From Sutterella wadsworthensis 2_1_59BFAA (GTDB lineage Bacteria; Pseudomonadota; Gammaproteobacteria; Burkholderiales; Burkholderiaceae_F): DNA of 64,000 nt. Where the stretch lies: assembly GCF_000297775.1 (NCBI RefSeq), contig NZ_JH815516.1, forward strand, positions 71,226 to 135,225. Reading direction: 5' to 3'. Positions 45,274 through 53,966 of this stretch are shown here, piece by piece; position 1 is the stretch's first letter, and each line of letters begins with the position of its first letter. A program made the translations under genes and the position numbers. The notes beneath the pieces were generated by a model. That model did not search any database, was not told the origin of the DNA, and saw nothing but the letters and a program-made list of their open reading frames with translations.

Positions 45274-45582
45274 TCATATCTCCTTCTTCGGCTGGCGGGC
45301 CCGGCGGGGGAGGCGGCGTGCCTCGAGCATGAGCCCCGTCTCATCGTCGCCCGCAGCGGCGACGTCGGAGAAGGGGGTGCCTAGCCCGAGCGCCTGAAGG
45401 ACCGAGGCGACGTTGCCGATCGCGATCCCGCAGTCGCCGTTTTCAAGTTTTGAGAGGGTGTTGAGCGAAATGCCCGCACGCTCCGCCACGACGGACTGGG
45501 GAAGCCTGCGGCGAAGACGCGCCGCCTTGAGGTTGGCGCCAAGCGTCCTGACGGACTCCTCAACTGCAAAACTGGGTCTCAT
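45274..45582 (-). CDS. hipB: HipB-like XRE antitoxin
   Basis: 102 residues with the HTH NLKAARLRRRLPQSVVAERA, SLNTLSKLENGDCGIAIGNV, LQALGLGTPF, and a short basic tail (LPRRARQPKKEI). It is directly upstream of hipA in one transcription unit, the usual hipBA order. It should bind its own promoter and the HipA partner. Since HipA looks catalytically dead, HipB may now act only as a repressor. Confidence 0.9.
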   Translation of the reverse strand: MRPSFAVEESVRTLGANLKAARLRRRLPQSVVAERAGISLNTLSKLENGDCGIAIGNVASVLQALGLGTPFSDVAAAGDDETGLMLEARRLPRRARQPKKEI

Positions 45583-47070
45583 AACACGCAGAATCCTGTG
45601 AACTAAACCACTTTACATGAAGGAAAAGAGAGTTAAGGTCTTTTTTGAGCTTTTCGTTCGAAAAGGCGGAAAATCGCCGTTTTCGGGCCCTTTTCCGCAT
45701 GAATCCGAAGTTCGGCCCGAAGTCCTAACATCTCGAATAATGGGAATTATACGCCTTTCATCCCTCGAATGCTGTGAATTAAGCAAGATTTTTGAGGTGG
45801 TTCGGGGGCGTCATTCTGAACCCGTGCGTCATTTTGAAGGCTTTTTGAAAGGCAGCGTCTTCGTTTTTGCGAGTTTCCAGGCTCAAAACCGACAGGCCGT
45901 TCGTGCGGTTTTGAGCGTGGTCCGGCAAAAATACGAGAACTCGCCGGCGTACGTCCGACGCGCCGGCCTTCACGATTGTGCTCTCCCCTTTCAGGGAGTC
46001 TGCGTCACTCTCTTCAAAAGCGAAGCGTCGGGAGGGACTTTCGAAGGCTTCTTCATGCCTCCTTTCGTCCAAGGGGCGACAGACCCTCCGAGACCGCCTC
46101 TTTAAACAAAAATGCTTAACTTTGGAAGGCGCGCGAAGATGAACGGTGCTGAGTCCTGTCGCAGCACGCTTGCGCGAAATTCATCCCGTTTGTTTGCGTC
46201 CCGTCCTGATCGCCTACTGCTGGAGGCGTTTGCAAGTGACGGACGATCCGCGTCCTTCTTGAGAAGACGGTTTTTTCCTCTTTTTTGAGGGTTCGGACGC
46301 CTTTTTCAGGGCGTTTAGGACCCTGACGGGGTCTGAACGACGCCTTGAAGCAGCCGTCGGAAGCGGCGTACAGCGGCGGCACAGGGTGCGTATTTTGCCT
46401 CAAAACGCCCGCTTCGGGGGACTTTTTTCGACCGAGCCCGGCTGTCGTTTTTGCACGACTTGATATGCTGGCACTGCACGCCTCCCTTCCTGAGGTCGGG
46501 GAGGACCGCCTTCGGGGAGTCGGCAGTAGATGACCAACAAAAACCCGAACGGGAATCAAACGACCGTTGATGCAGGAGAGGAAGAGAAGTGTCGTTCGGT
46601 TTTGCCGGACGGCGAAAAAAGCGCCTCTGAGGGGCTTCTGAAGACGGTGTCGATGCGCTCGCCGATGCCGTCCCGGGGCATCCCGATGGGCTCAGGAGCC
46701 GTTGTTCACAGTTGCGCCCTGGGGCCCCAGGGAAGCCCTGTCCGGACCTCTGCAGTGGCGCCTGAGCATGATCCCGTCGAGAGGTGTCCGGTGCTTGCCT
46801 TGGGCTTTGCGGGCCTCAGCAGTCGAGCTCACGCCTCCCGAACATCGTCGTTTCGGAGGTGCGAACGGGGAGGGGCGGGCGGAGGCCGGGCGCGTATGTT
46901 TTCTCACGGTCCCCTTTGGGTCAAGTGAGAGTTTCAGGCAAGTGATTCGGGTCTCGGCCCATGTGAATTTTCGATCCTTCGCGCGTTTTCGTGAGACGAT
47001 CGTGCAGATGAGGGTATGACGGGCGAGAGGGCTGCAGGGCGGCCTCGCGGGCTTTCAGACAACCAATGAA
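45583..47070. other. 1.5-kb gene-poor region with many hairpins
   Basis: No frame here has convincing start signals, codon bias or known motifs, on either strand. Several strong inverted repeats are visible. GCTCAAAACCG pairs with CGGTTTTGAGC (45881-45917). A stem of 15 bp or more with a TGAC loop lies at about 46304-46345. CGTTCGG/CCGGACG occurs near 46592-46610, and a perfect 16-base palindrome CCCTGGGGCCCCAGGG near 46718-46733. The base composition is less GC-rich and more T-rich than that of the flanking genes. It may hold non-coding RNA or the eroded remains of lost genes. Confidence 0.5.
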
Positions 47071-47071
47071 A

Positions 47072-47106
47072 AGGCGGCGCGGGAGCACGTGGCTCCGGCG
47101 CCGCCT
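47072..47106 (-). terminator. terminator of the EamA transporter gene
   Basis: On the minus strand AGGCGGCGC-GGAGC pairs with GCTCC-GCGCCGCCT and is followed by TTTT. Confidence 0.75.
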
Positions 47107-47129
47107 GAAGGATGCGGTGGGAAAGGCGG

Positions 47130-48074
47130 TCAGAAGAGCGTGAATTTCGCGCTCAGCGCATCGGCGTCTGCGCCCGCGAGCACGGCGTTGACGCGCTTCA
47201 TGCCGAGGTCGGAGCACCAGACGCCGCAGAGGATCATCGCGGCTCCCATCACGCCGATGAAGGTGACGGACTCGTCGAGGATGACGAGGCCCGCGATCAT
47301 CGCGATGACGGGGATGAGGAAGAGGAGGTTCCTGATCTGCTGTGCGCCCGTCTCCCTGGCGGCGCGCTGCCAGAGCAGCGTGCACAGCGTCGTGGGACCC
47401 ACGGCGAGGAAGACGAGCAGGGCGGCCGAAACCGGATCCGTGAGCGCCTCGACGGGAGCCGCGTCCTCCATCAGGTAAAAGGGCATGACGGCAATGAGAC
47501 CCCAGCCGAAGGTCTTGCGGGCCATGAAGACCGCGCCGTACTTGTGCACGCTCTTGAGGAGCGCCGAGTAGCACGCCCAGGCGAGCGCGGCACCGAGCGC
47601 CAGATAAAAGCCCGCTTCGGGAAGCTGCTGGATCACGTGGTTGTCGAACCAGATGAGGCACATGCCGGTCGCCACCGTCACGATCCCGAGCTTCGTCATC
47701 CAGTGCAGCCTGAAGCTGTGGTGGAGCGCAATCACGACGAAGGCCGTGAAGAGCGGCGCGGAGGCCATGATGGTCGCGACGGTGCCCGCGTTCGTCTCCT
47801 GCAGCGCCAGATTCTCAAGCCCGTGGTAGAACGGAATGCAGGCGACGCCGAGAAGCGCGAACTTCGCCTCGTCGATCAGCTCGTCGGCAAGGAACTGCTT
47901 GTGGGAGAGAATCAGAAGCACTGCGTAGGCGAGGAAGGTGCGGATCGTCAGAACCGCAAAGGGACCGAGGCCCTGCGTGTAGAGCCATTCGGTCGCAATG
48001 TAGGAAAGGCCCCAGGCGGAAACCGCGACAAGCGCGAGAAGAAGGCCCGGAAGCGTGGCGCGAGTCTGCTGCAT
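47130..48074 (-). CDS. EamA/DMT-superfamily exporter
   Basis: The 314-residue protein has ten predicted spans in two EamA repeats: LLLALVAVSAWGLSYIATEW and FALLGVACIPFYHGLENLAL in the first, YLALGAALAWACYSALLKSV and LVFLAVGPTTLCTLLWQRAA in the second. The DMT superfamily exports metabolites and amino acids such as threonine, cysteine or drugs. The sequence does not tell which. It is a single gene with its own terminator, next to a gene-poor region. The C-terminal tail (ADADALSAKFTLF) is hydrophilic. Confidence 0.9.
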   Translation of the reverse strand: MQQTRATLPGLLLALVAVSAWGLSYIATEWLYTQGLGPFAVLTIRTFLAYAVLLILSHKQFLADELIDEAKFALLGVACIPFYHGLENLALQETNAGTVATIMASAPLFTAFVVIALHHSFRLHWMTKLGIVTVATGMCLIWFDNHVIQQLPEAGFYLALGAALAWACYSALLKSVHKYGAVFMARKTFGWGLIAVMPFYLMEDAAPVEALTDPVSAALLVFLAVGPTTLCTLLWQRAARETGAQQIRNLLFLIPVIAMIAGLVILDESVTFIGVMGAAMILCGVWCSDLGMKRVNAVLAGADADALSAKFTLF

Positions 48075-48418
48075 ATGAGGGCGTCAGGAGTTTGGACACC
48101 GCCATTTTACTGCGCCCGAAACCGCTTGAGGCGCCGAAACCCCCACTTTTCGCACGGGCGGAGGACTTTTCTGCACCTGATGCAGCCATGGCGGTGGGAT
48201 CGGACAGGTGATTCTCTAGGTAAAATTCCTTAGGTGCCGTCCCTGTGTGACGGTCCTAGAATGGAAATCCGGCGGCGGGACCGCGCCGCCGATGAACGAC
48301 AACACACATTCGTATGGAGAATGGGAGCGTCCTCCCGTCCGACGCCCCGTGCCGAGGGGCTTTTCCTTCGGGCGCCCGGGTGCCCTGCGGCGCTCCTGCT
48401 TTTGAGGAGAAAAAGCAA

Positions 48419-50182
48419 ATGAAATCCACCATGATCAAATCCGCCGTCGCCATGGTCTTCGCCGTCGGCTTTGCGGCCGCCTCGATGGCCGCTCCGGTGA
48501 CCGCCGAGGGTACGGGCGTCGGCAAGCACGGCGACATCACGGTCGCCGTGACGTTCGACGCCGACAAGATCCAGGACATCAAGATCGTCAAGAACGCCGA
48601 AAACCCGATTCTTGCCAAGAAGGTCTTCACGGACCTCAAGGATCAGGTCGTGGCTCTCTCCTCCACCGACGTCGACCTCATCTCCGGTGCGACGTTCTCC
48701 GCCAAGGGCTTCATCGACGCCGTCAACGACGCTGCGAAGAAGGCCGGCGTGACGCTCGCCAAGGCCGACAAGAAGGCCCTCAAGAAGGCCGCCCGCGAAC
48801 TGCCGAAGACCTCGAACTACGACGTCGTCGTGATCGGTGCGGGCGGTGCGGGCTTCTCCGCCGCCATCACCGCCAGGAATGCCGGCGCCAACGTCGTCCT
48901 TCTCGAAAAGATGCCCGCCGTTGGCGGCAACTCGCTCATCTCGGGCGCTGAAATGAACGTCGCCAAGAACTGGGTCCAGCCCAAGCTCGGCATCAACGAC
49001 GACTCTCCCGAACTGCATGCCCAGGACACGTTCAAGGGCGGCGACGGCAAGGGCGACATGAAGGTCATCAACGTCATGACGCACCAGGCGCTTGACGCCG
49101 CCAAGTGGTGCCGCGACTACCTCGGCGTGCGCTTCGAGGACGACAACCTCTTCTTCTTCGGCGGCCACAGCCGCAAGCGCGCCCTGATTCCGGTCGGCCA
49201 CACCGGCACGGAATTCATCGCCAAGTTCCAGGCCAAGGCCGATGAACTCGGCATCCCGGTCATCACCAACATGAAGGCCGAAGAGCTCATCAAGAACAAG
49301 GACGGCCGCGTCGTCGGCGTCAAGGCCACGATGGACGGCTCCGAATACACGTTCAACGCCAAGGGCGGCGTCGTGCTCGCCACGGGCGGCTTCGGCGCGA
49401 ACCCCGAAATGGTCAAGAAGTACAACCCGAAGATCGACGAGCGCTTCAAGACGACCGACGCCCCGGGCTCCACGGGCGAAGCTCTCTACATGGCCGAACG
49501 CGCGGGCGCCGAGCTCGTGAACATGGGCTACATCCAGACCTACCCGATCTGCGACCCGCTCTCGGGCGCCATTGAGCTCATCGCCGACGCCCGCTTCGAC
49601 GGCGCCATCATGCTCAACCAGGAAGGCAAGCGCTTCGTCGAGGAACTCCAGCGCCGCGACGTGCTCTCCGAAGCCATCCTCAACCAGACGGGCCAGTACT
49701 GCTGGGTGCTCTGGAACGACAACATCGGCAAGATCTCCAACACGGTCAAGGCTCACGCCAACGAGTACGAAGCCTTCACGAAGCAGGGCATCATGACAAC
49801 CTGCGATGATCTGAAGTGCATCACCGACTTCACGAAGATCCCGTTCGACCAGCTTCAGAAGACGGTCAAGCGCGTCTCCGACATGGCCGGCAAGGGCAAT
49901 GACAAGGACTTCAATCACCGCGCAGGCCTCATGGACATGCAGCAGGGCAAGTACTACGTCATCAAGGCCGTTCCGTCCACCCACCACACGATGGGCGGCG
50001 TTCGCATCAACGAAAAGGCCGAGGCCCTGACGGCCGAAGGCAAGGTCATCCCTGGTCTCTGGGCTGCGGGTGAAGTGACCGGCGTCACGCACGGCACGAA
50101 CCGTCTCGGCGGCAACGCCTACACGGACATCATCGTCTTCGGCCGCATCGCGGGCGAGGCTGCCGCCAAGGCCGCCAAGTAA
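48419..50182 (+). CDS. periplasmic flavocytochrome-c-like reductase with covalent FMN domain (fumarate reductase family)
   Basis: 587 residues from ATG 48419 (GAGGAG upstream) with a Sec signal (MIKSAVAMVFAVGFAAASMA). Residues 30-110 are an FMN-binding domain whose DLISGATFSAKG motif carries the flavinylated Thr92 (target of ApbE). A FAD domain follows: NYDVVVIGAGGAGFSAAITA, then VVLATGGFGANPEMVKKYNP and GLWAAGEVTGVTHGTNRLGG. There is no haem domain, so electrons must come through FMN. The active-site HHTMGGV His and the Arg of GTNRLGG are present. The fumarate-binding His of FCc3 appears replaced by Tyr (IQTYP), which argues for a related enoate (urocanate-like or another) as substrate. This is typical of gut Sutterellaceae. 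Confidence 0.9.
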   Translation: MKSTMIKSAVAMVFAVGFAAASMAAPVTAEGTGVGKHGDITVAVTFDADKIQDIKIVKNAENPILAKKVFTDLKDQVVALSSTDVDLISGATFSAKGFIDAVNDAAKKAGVTLAKADKKALKKAARELPKTSNYDVVVIGAGGAGFSAAITARNAGANVVLLEKMPAVGGNSLISGAEMNVAKNWVQPKLGINDDSPELHAQDTFKGGDGKGDMKVINVMTHQALDAAKWCRDYLGVRFEDDNLFFFGGHSRKRALIPVGHTGTEFIAKFQAKADELGIPVITNMKAEELIKNKDGRVVGVKATMDGSEYTFNAKGGVVLATGGFGANPEMVKKYNPKIDERFKTTDAPGSTGEALYMAERAGAELVNMGYIQTYPICDPLSGAIELIADARFDGAIMLNQEGKRFVEELQRRDVLSEAILNQTGQYCWVLWNDNIGKISNTVKAHANEYEAFTKQGIMTTCDDLKCITDFTKIPFDQLQKTVKRVSDMAGKGNDKDFNHRAGLMDMQQGKYYVIKAVPSTHHTMGGVRINEKAEALTAEGKVIPGLWAAGEVTGVTHGTNRLGGNAYTDIIVFGRIAGEAAAKAAK

Positions 50183-50234
50183 GAGGACTCGATGACGGGG
50201 CGCATCCGCGTTCTGCGTCCGGATCCGCTATGAA

Positions 50235-50269
50235 GCCGCTCCCGGCGTTTTCGCCGGGGCGGCTTTTTC
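50235..50269 (+). terminator. terminator of the flavocytochrome-like gene
   Basis: GCCGC-CCCGGCG pairs with CGCCGGGG-CGGC around a TTTT loop and ends in five T residues, 53 bases after the stop. Confidence 0.85.
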
Positions 50270-50308
50270 AACAGTCTTCCATTTGATTTCGAACGAAATC
50301 CCGAAACC

Positions 50309-51052
50309 ATGACCCCCGACGAACTCCATGACCGCCTCTCAACTCTGGCCGATCCCGCCTGCAAGGCCTTCGGCGACAGCCTCCAGCCCGGCGTCACCGA
50401 TCGCCTCGGCGTGCGCATGCCGCTCGTGCGAAGAGTGGCCCGAGACGTCATGCGCACGGAGGACGTGCGCGCCTTTCTCAACGCCATGCTCGCTGCGGGC
50501 GGCTTCGCCTCCCAGGAGGCGCTGATGGTCTGCGTGATCGTGGCGGGCGGCGCGAAGGCGCTCGAGCTCGAGGAGCGGCTCGCCTTCGTCGACAGGCTCC
50601 TGCCGCACATGACGGGCTGGGCGACCTGCGACCTGACGGGATCGGCTGTCAAGGTCTTCAGGGAGAACAGGGAGGAGCTCATCGGCTACGTCGGCGAAAA
50701 GCTCGCCTCGGACGATCCCTGGACCGTGCGCGTGGCGGAGGTCTGGCTCCTTGAGCACTACCGCGACGCCCGATGGACGCAGGCGGCGCTCGACCTTCTG
50801 GGAGGCGGGACGAGCAGGGCGCTCGTGCTTGCCGCCTCGGGTGACTACTATCTTTCGATGTCGCTTGCCTGGTGCCTCTCCATGCTCGCGACGGCGGACC
50901 TTGAGGCCGTCTGCTCGCGCATCGAGTCTTGGCGCGCAGAAGGCCGCCTTGACGACGCCACGCTGCGCAGGACCGTGAGGAAGATCCGCGAGTCGTTGCA
51001 GTTCACGAAGGAGACGAAGGCGGCGGTGTCGGCAAGGTTCGCCGCAAGGTGA
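50309..51052 (+). CDS. AlkD-like DNA alkylation repair protein
   Basis: The 247-residue all-helical protein matches the AlkD HEAT-repeat DNA glycosylase family: RLGVRMPLVRRVARDVMRTE, LLPHMTGWATCDLTGSAVKV (the TWA-CD-like catalytic Asp region) and WTVRVAEVWLLEHYRDAR. These enzymes remove positively charged alkylated bases such as 7-methylguanine and 3-methyladenine. The protein is intact, monocistronic and followed by a short hairpin. An IS605 element inserted just downstream. Confidence 0.85.
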   Translation: MTPDELHDRLSTLADPACKAFGDSLQPGVTDRLGVRMPLVRRVARDVMRTEDVRAFLNAMLAAGGFASQEALMVCVIVAGGAKALELEERLAFVDRLLPHMTGWATCDLTGSAVKVFRENREELIGYVGEKLASDDPWTVRVAEVWLLEHYRDARWTQAALDLLGGGTSRALVLAASGDYYLSMSLAWCLSMLATADLEAVCSRIESWRAEGRLDDATLRRTVRKIRESLQFTKETKAAVSARFAAR

Positions 51053-51064
51053 GAGGCGACGGGA

Positions 51065-51082
51065 CCGCCTCCCCTGAGGCGG
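51065..51082 (+). terminator. short hairpin after alkD-like gene
   Basis: CCGCCTC pairs with GAGGCGG, 12 bases after the stop. There is no long T-run, so it is only a probable terminator. Confidence 0.45.
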
Positions 51083-51208
51083 CCGTCTTCGGAACGTCCG
51101 TCTTCAAATTGCAAGTTCATAGAAATGCCGCAAGGAAACATCTGACTTCAGTCAGGTGAGGAATTGCGGCCCATGCCTTTCACACTACCACGTGATAAAA
51201 TTAAGGAT

Positions 51209-51622
51209 ATGGTGGAAATAGTATACAACCGAAATTGCGTTTACCAGACGGCATACCATGTGATATGGTGTCCGAAGTACCGCAAACGGATACTTAAAGG
51301 TGAAATAGCCGAGGCTTTGCGTCTTGCCATCACCGCGATCTGCATTGAGCGCGAGTGGCCGATTCTGACCTTGGAAATCCAACCTGACCATATCCATTTG
51401 TTCGTAACCATCCCTCCGTCACAGGCTGTAGCCGATGCCGTAAAGATTTTGAAGGGTTCGACGGCCCGGAAGCTGTTTGTGGCTTTCCCGGCGTTGAAGG
51501 ATCAGCTTTACGGCGGGCATTTGTGGTCTCCGTCCTATTACGTAGGTACGGCTGGCAATGTCAGTGCGGAAACCATCAGGCATTACATTGAAAGGACTGA
51601 ACATATCAAAGGGCGCAGGTAA
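51209..51622 (+). CDS. tnpA: IS200/IS605 TnpA (Y1 HUH transposase)
   Basis: About 137 residues from ATG 51209 (MVEIVYNRNCVYQTAYHVIW); the open frame extends 15 codons further upstream. The HUH pair is in EIQPDHIHLFVTIPP (His-Ile-His). The catalytic Tyr is in AETIRHYIERTEHIKG. WCPKYRKRIL is the standard N-terminal block. TnpA excises and inserts single-stranded element DNA at subterminal hairpins. It overlaps tnpB by 65 bases in another frame. It is intact and could also mobilise in trans the two tnpB-only elements if their ends are compatible. Confidence 0.93.
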   Translation: MVEIVYNRNCVYQTAYHVIWCPKYRKRILKGEIAEALRLAITAICIEREWPILTLEIQPDHIHLFVTIPPSQAVADAVKILKGSTARKLFVAFPALKDQLYGGHLWSPSYYVGTAGNVSAETIRHYIERTEHIKGRR

Positions 51623-52841
51623 GCTCGTTCGACGCAAAGTCGACGTGCGTACCGTCTGCATTGCCTTGGAGGTCGATGCCGATGCTTCCGAAAAGATGCA
51701 TCAGACCCGTCGCCTCTACGGGCAGGCCTGCAATTTGCTCGTCCCAATCGTCGTGTCCGATACAGATAGGAAAAAACGGCTCTGGCAACGGTACAACCTG
51801 CACAAGGCTGCTTATCCGATGGTTCGAACCAAAATGTCCGTTCTTGGTGCACAGCTCGCCTGCAACGTCATGCGTTCGGTATCGAGCATGTACCAGTCGT
51901 GGATCAGCAACCATCCGAACTTCTCGAAGGATAAGAAGATGGTGCTTCCGAGCATCAGCTTCAGGAATCCTGTTGTTCACCTGGACAAGAACACCATTCG
52001 CTTCTTCAACAACTACACCGAGGCGTCGGTCTATACGGTGAATGGGCGTGTCGGCGTTCGTCTTCGTCCGGGAAAGTTTCAGCTGAGCCAATTGGCCGGT
52101 TTTCTGGCTGAAGAGCTTGCCGGAACGTCGAAGGAGAATCGGATTTACAGGCTTGGCGAATGCAACCTCGTTTGGAAGTGCGGCATCAAAGGCACGCCTT
52201 CCAGATGGGAGCTGCACATTGCCATAGAGAAGAAACTCAAGGAAGTATCTCTCGACAACTTGTCTTTGAATCAAGTCATGGGCGTTGATGTTGGCGAAAA
52301 CAACGCCGCCGCACTGTCTACCGGCCGAATCTTCAAAGCCGGGAAGATGAAGGACGACCGTGACAAATACCTGAGCAGTCGGGCTCGTTTCCAGCGCAAT
52401 GGCTCCAGAAGCGCCAGACAGGCACTTCGAAAGGCTTCCGGCCGAGAGAAACGACATGTGGAACAAATCAACGACGAAATCAGCAAGTCCATTATTGAAG
52501 ATGTGGCAGAACGCAATATTCGCCTGATCGTTCTTGAAGATCTTACGGACATCCGCGAGCGAATCAAGGCCGGGCAGAAGGTTCGCGCACGCCTGCACCG
52601 CTGGCCCTTCAGGGAGCTTCAGCAGAAGATAGTGGACAAAGCTTGTAGAGCGGGTATCGAAGTGATCTTCGTTGACCCTCGCTATACGTCGCAAACCTGT
52701 CCGCATTGCAATGCCATCGGAACACGGCAGAAGCACCGATTTGTTTGCAAGAACTGTGGTTACAGAGCGCACAGCGACCTCAATGGAGGTCGGAATCTGC
52801 AACGTCTGGGTTGCCTGCTGATAACCCAGGGGCTGGTGTAA
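51558..52841 (+). CDS. tnpB: TnpB RNA-guided nuclease of the complete IS605 element
   Basis: 427 residues if started at ATG 51558, inside tnpA; conserved sequence starts about 25 codons later (VDVRTVCIALEVDADASEKM), so the true start is uncertain. The RuvC triad is QVMGVDVGENNAAALSTG (Asp), RLIVLEDLTDIRER (Glu) and RAHSDLNGGRNLQRL (Asp). The zinc ribbon CPHCNAIGTRQKHRFVCKNC is complete. The region after the stop (52842-52915) with two hairpins is the likely omega RNA. It belongs to a TnpB branch distinct from the other two copies here. Confidence 0.92.
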   Translation: MSVRKPSGITLKGLNISKGAGKLVRRKVDVRTVCIALEVDADASEKMHQTRRLYGQACNLLVPIVVSDTDRKKRLWQRYNLHKAAYPMVRTKMSVLGAQLACNVMRSVSSMYQSWISNHPNFSKDKKMVLPSISFRNPVVHLDKNTIRFFNNYTEASVYTVNGRVGVRLRPGKFQLSQLAGFLAEELAGTSKENRIYRLGECNLVWKCGIKGTPSRWELHIAIEKKLKEVSLDNLSLNQVMGVDVGENNAAALSTGRIFKAGKMKDDRDKYLSSRARFQRNGSRSARQALRKASGREKRHVEQINDEISKSIIEDVAERNIRLIVLEDLTDIRERIKAGQKVRARLHRWPFRELQQKIVDKACRAGIEVIFVDPRYTSQTCPHCNAIGTRQKHRFVCKNCGYRAHSDLNGGRNLQRLGCLLITQGLV

Positions 52842-52915
52842 ACAAGCCCTATGTTGAGCCTGCTTTAGCAGGTGACAATAAAGCTTTCGACTTTAGTCGA
52901 GAGTTGTTTACTTTC
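52842..52915 (+). ncRNA. predicted omega RNA end of the IS605 element
   Basis: Two consecutive TTTA-loop hairpins after the tnpB stop resemble the right-end scaffold used by TnpB. The first bases outside would be the guide. The assignment is by position and structure only. Confidence 0.4.
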
Positions 52916-53023
52916 AACAGGCATGTCCGGCTCGTTCCCGTGCAGTTCTAGGTCCTCGGCAGCCCGGAGCGGCGAGTGTCTGCAGACCACGGCGTACGGG
53001 ATGCGGTCGTCCTCGCCCGGCAT
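52916..53023 (-). pseudogene. possible 5' gene fragment cut by the IS605 element
   Basis: An ATG at 53023 with AGGA at 6 bases opens a frame (MPGEDDRIPYAVVCRHSPLR, AAEDLELHGNEPDMPVE) that runs into the IS605 right end. It looks coding by composition. No continuation was recognised left of the element, so it may be the start of a gene whose rest was lost. No family known. Confidence 0.35.
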
Positions 53024-53156
53024 CACGGTCCTGAGGAACGCGGGAGGGAAAGCGCAGCGGACCGGCGGGCTATAATGCCTGATCCATGCGGTCCGGCGCC
53101 CGAGGAGAGCGCTGCTCGAAGCCGCACATCCCTTTGAGACAAACACGAAGTTCATC

Positions 53157-53939
53157 ATGACCGAAGAAACCAACGCTTCCGAATCCGAAGTCCAGATCAC
53201 GCCCGTTGAGGCCTCCGTCCTGCTGTCCGGTGCCGAATGGGATCCGAAGCTTCTCGCCACGACCCTTGCCCAGGAATGGGAGATCACGGTGCCCGAGAAG
53301 GACTTGCCCGCCGACGCCTCCGAGTCCCTCGTGTTCGAGGCCGAGGGCGCCGTCATCGCCGTGAAGCTCTTCGAAGAACCGCTTCCCGCCGAGATGGCCC
53401 GCATGCACGCCGCCATGAACCCGCTCTGGCCGCAGGCGGGCGCCATGGCCCAACTGCACCGCGCCCACCTCGCCGTTGCTGCGATTCCGAAGACCGCCTC
53501 CCTTGTCGAGGCCGCCCAGGTGCTCGTCAAGGTGGTTTCCTCGCTCTGCAACCAGCCCTCGGCCCTTGCCATCGACACGGGCTCCACGATTCTCGGCACG
53601 GATGGCTACCGTGAGGGCGCCACCGTCATGAAGGGCGGCGAACTTCCGCTCTTTAATCTCGTCACCTTCGCGATCGCGAAGGCCGACGAGACCAACTTCG
53701 TCGCCTTCACCATGGGCATGAGCTTCCTCGGTCACAACGAGCTCGAGATCAGTCCGACCGCCGAAAAGCCCGAGGTGATCCAGGAATTCCTCTACACGGT
53801 TGCTTCCTACACGCTCAAGACGGGCAAGGGCCTGCGCGACGGTCAGATCCTCGGTCTCCATCCCGAGAAGGCCCAGGCGGTCCGCTACGCCGAAAGCAGC
53901 ATGATCCCCGGTCTCAAGACCATGCAGATCACGCTCTGA
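53157..53939 (+). CDS. DUF4261 protein
   Basis: 260 residues from ATG 53157. The sequence shows the DUF4261 pattern: VEASVLLSGAEWDPKLLATT, ESLVFEAEGAVIAVKLFEEP, LPAEMARMHAAMNPLWPQ and VTFAIAKADETNFVAFTMGM. The family is found as single soluble proteins and, in larger versions, next to type VI or other secretion genes; no biochemical role is established. A TATAAT box at about 53072-53077 would suit its promoter. It is followed 27 bases later by a DIP1984-family gene, likely in the same transcript. Confidence 0.88.
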   Translation: MTEETNASESEVQITPVEASVLLSGAEWDPKLLATTLAQEWEITVPEKDLPADASESLVFEAEGAVIAVKLFEEPLPAEMARMHAAMNPLWPQAGAMAQLHRAHLAVAAIPKTASLVEAAQVLVKVVSSLCNQPSALAIDTGSTILGTDGYREGATVMKGGELPLFNLVTFAIAKADETNFVAFTMGMSFLGHNELEISPTAEKPEVIQEFLYTVASYTLKTGKGLRDGQILGLHPEKAQAVRYAESSMIPGLKTMQITL

Positions 53940-53966
53940 GCCGCGCCGCAGGTTGGGAGACATAGT

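Larger units (their letters stand above)
51127..52915 (+). mobile_element. complete IS605-type element (tnpA-tnpB)
   Basis: The left end folds as an imperfect hairpin (outer GCCGCAA / TTGCGGC, 51127-51170, inner CTGAC-TTCA-GTCAG, 51142-51155). The right end shows two hairpins with TTTA loops (CCTGC..GCAGG at 52859-52872 and TCGAC..GTCGA at 52887-52900). Both genes for autonomous transposition are present and overlap. The element lies between alkD and a partial gene on its right; exact ends could not be fixed because the target gene is not recognised. Confidence 0.75.

Noticed and set aside
43179-45582. The long HipB-like protein and hipA as one bicistronic toxin-antitoxin pair
   Set aside because: They are convergent and separated by a bidirectional terminator; hipA has its own hipB directly upstream.
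45617-46928. Three open frames of 132-162 codons in the gene-poor region
   Set aside because: No ribosome-binding sites, no codon bias and no motifs; hairpins run through them.
51781-51795. A tRNA-like ggttcgaa motif
   Set aside because: It lies within the tnpB coding frame and has no cloverleaf around it. No tRNA was found in the window.
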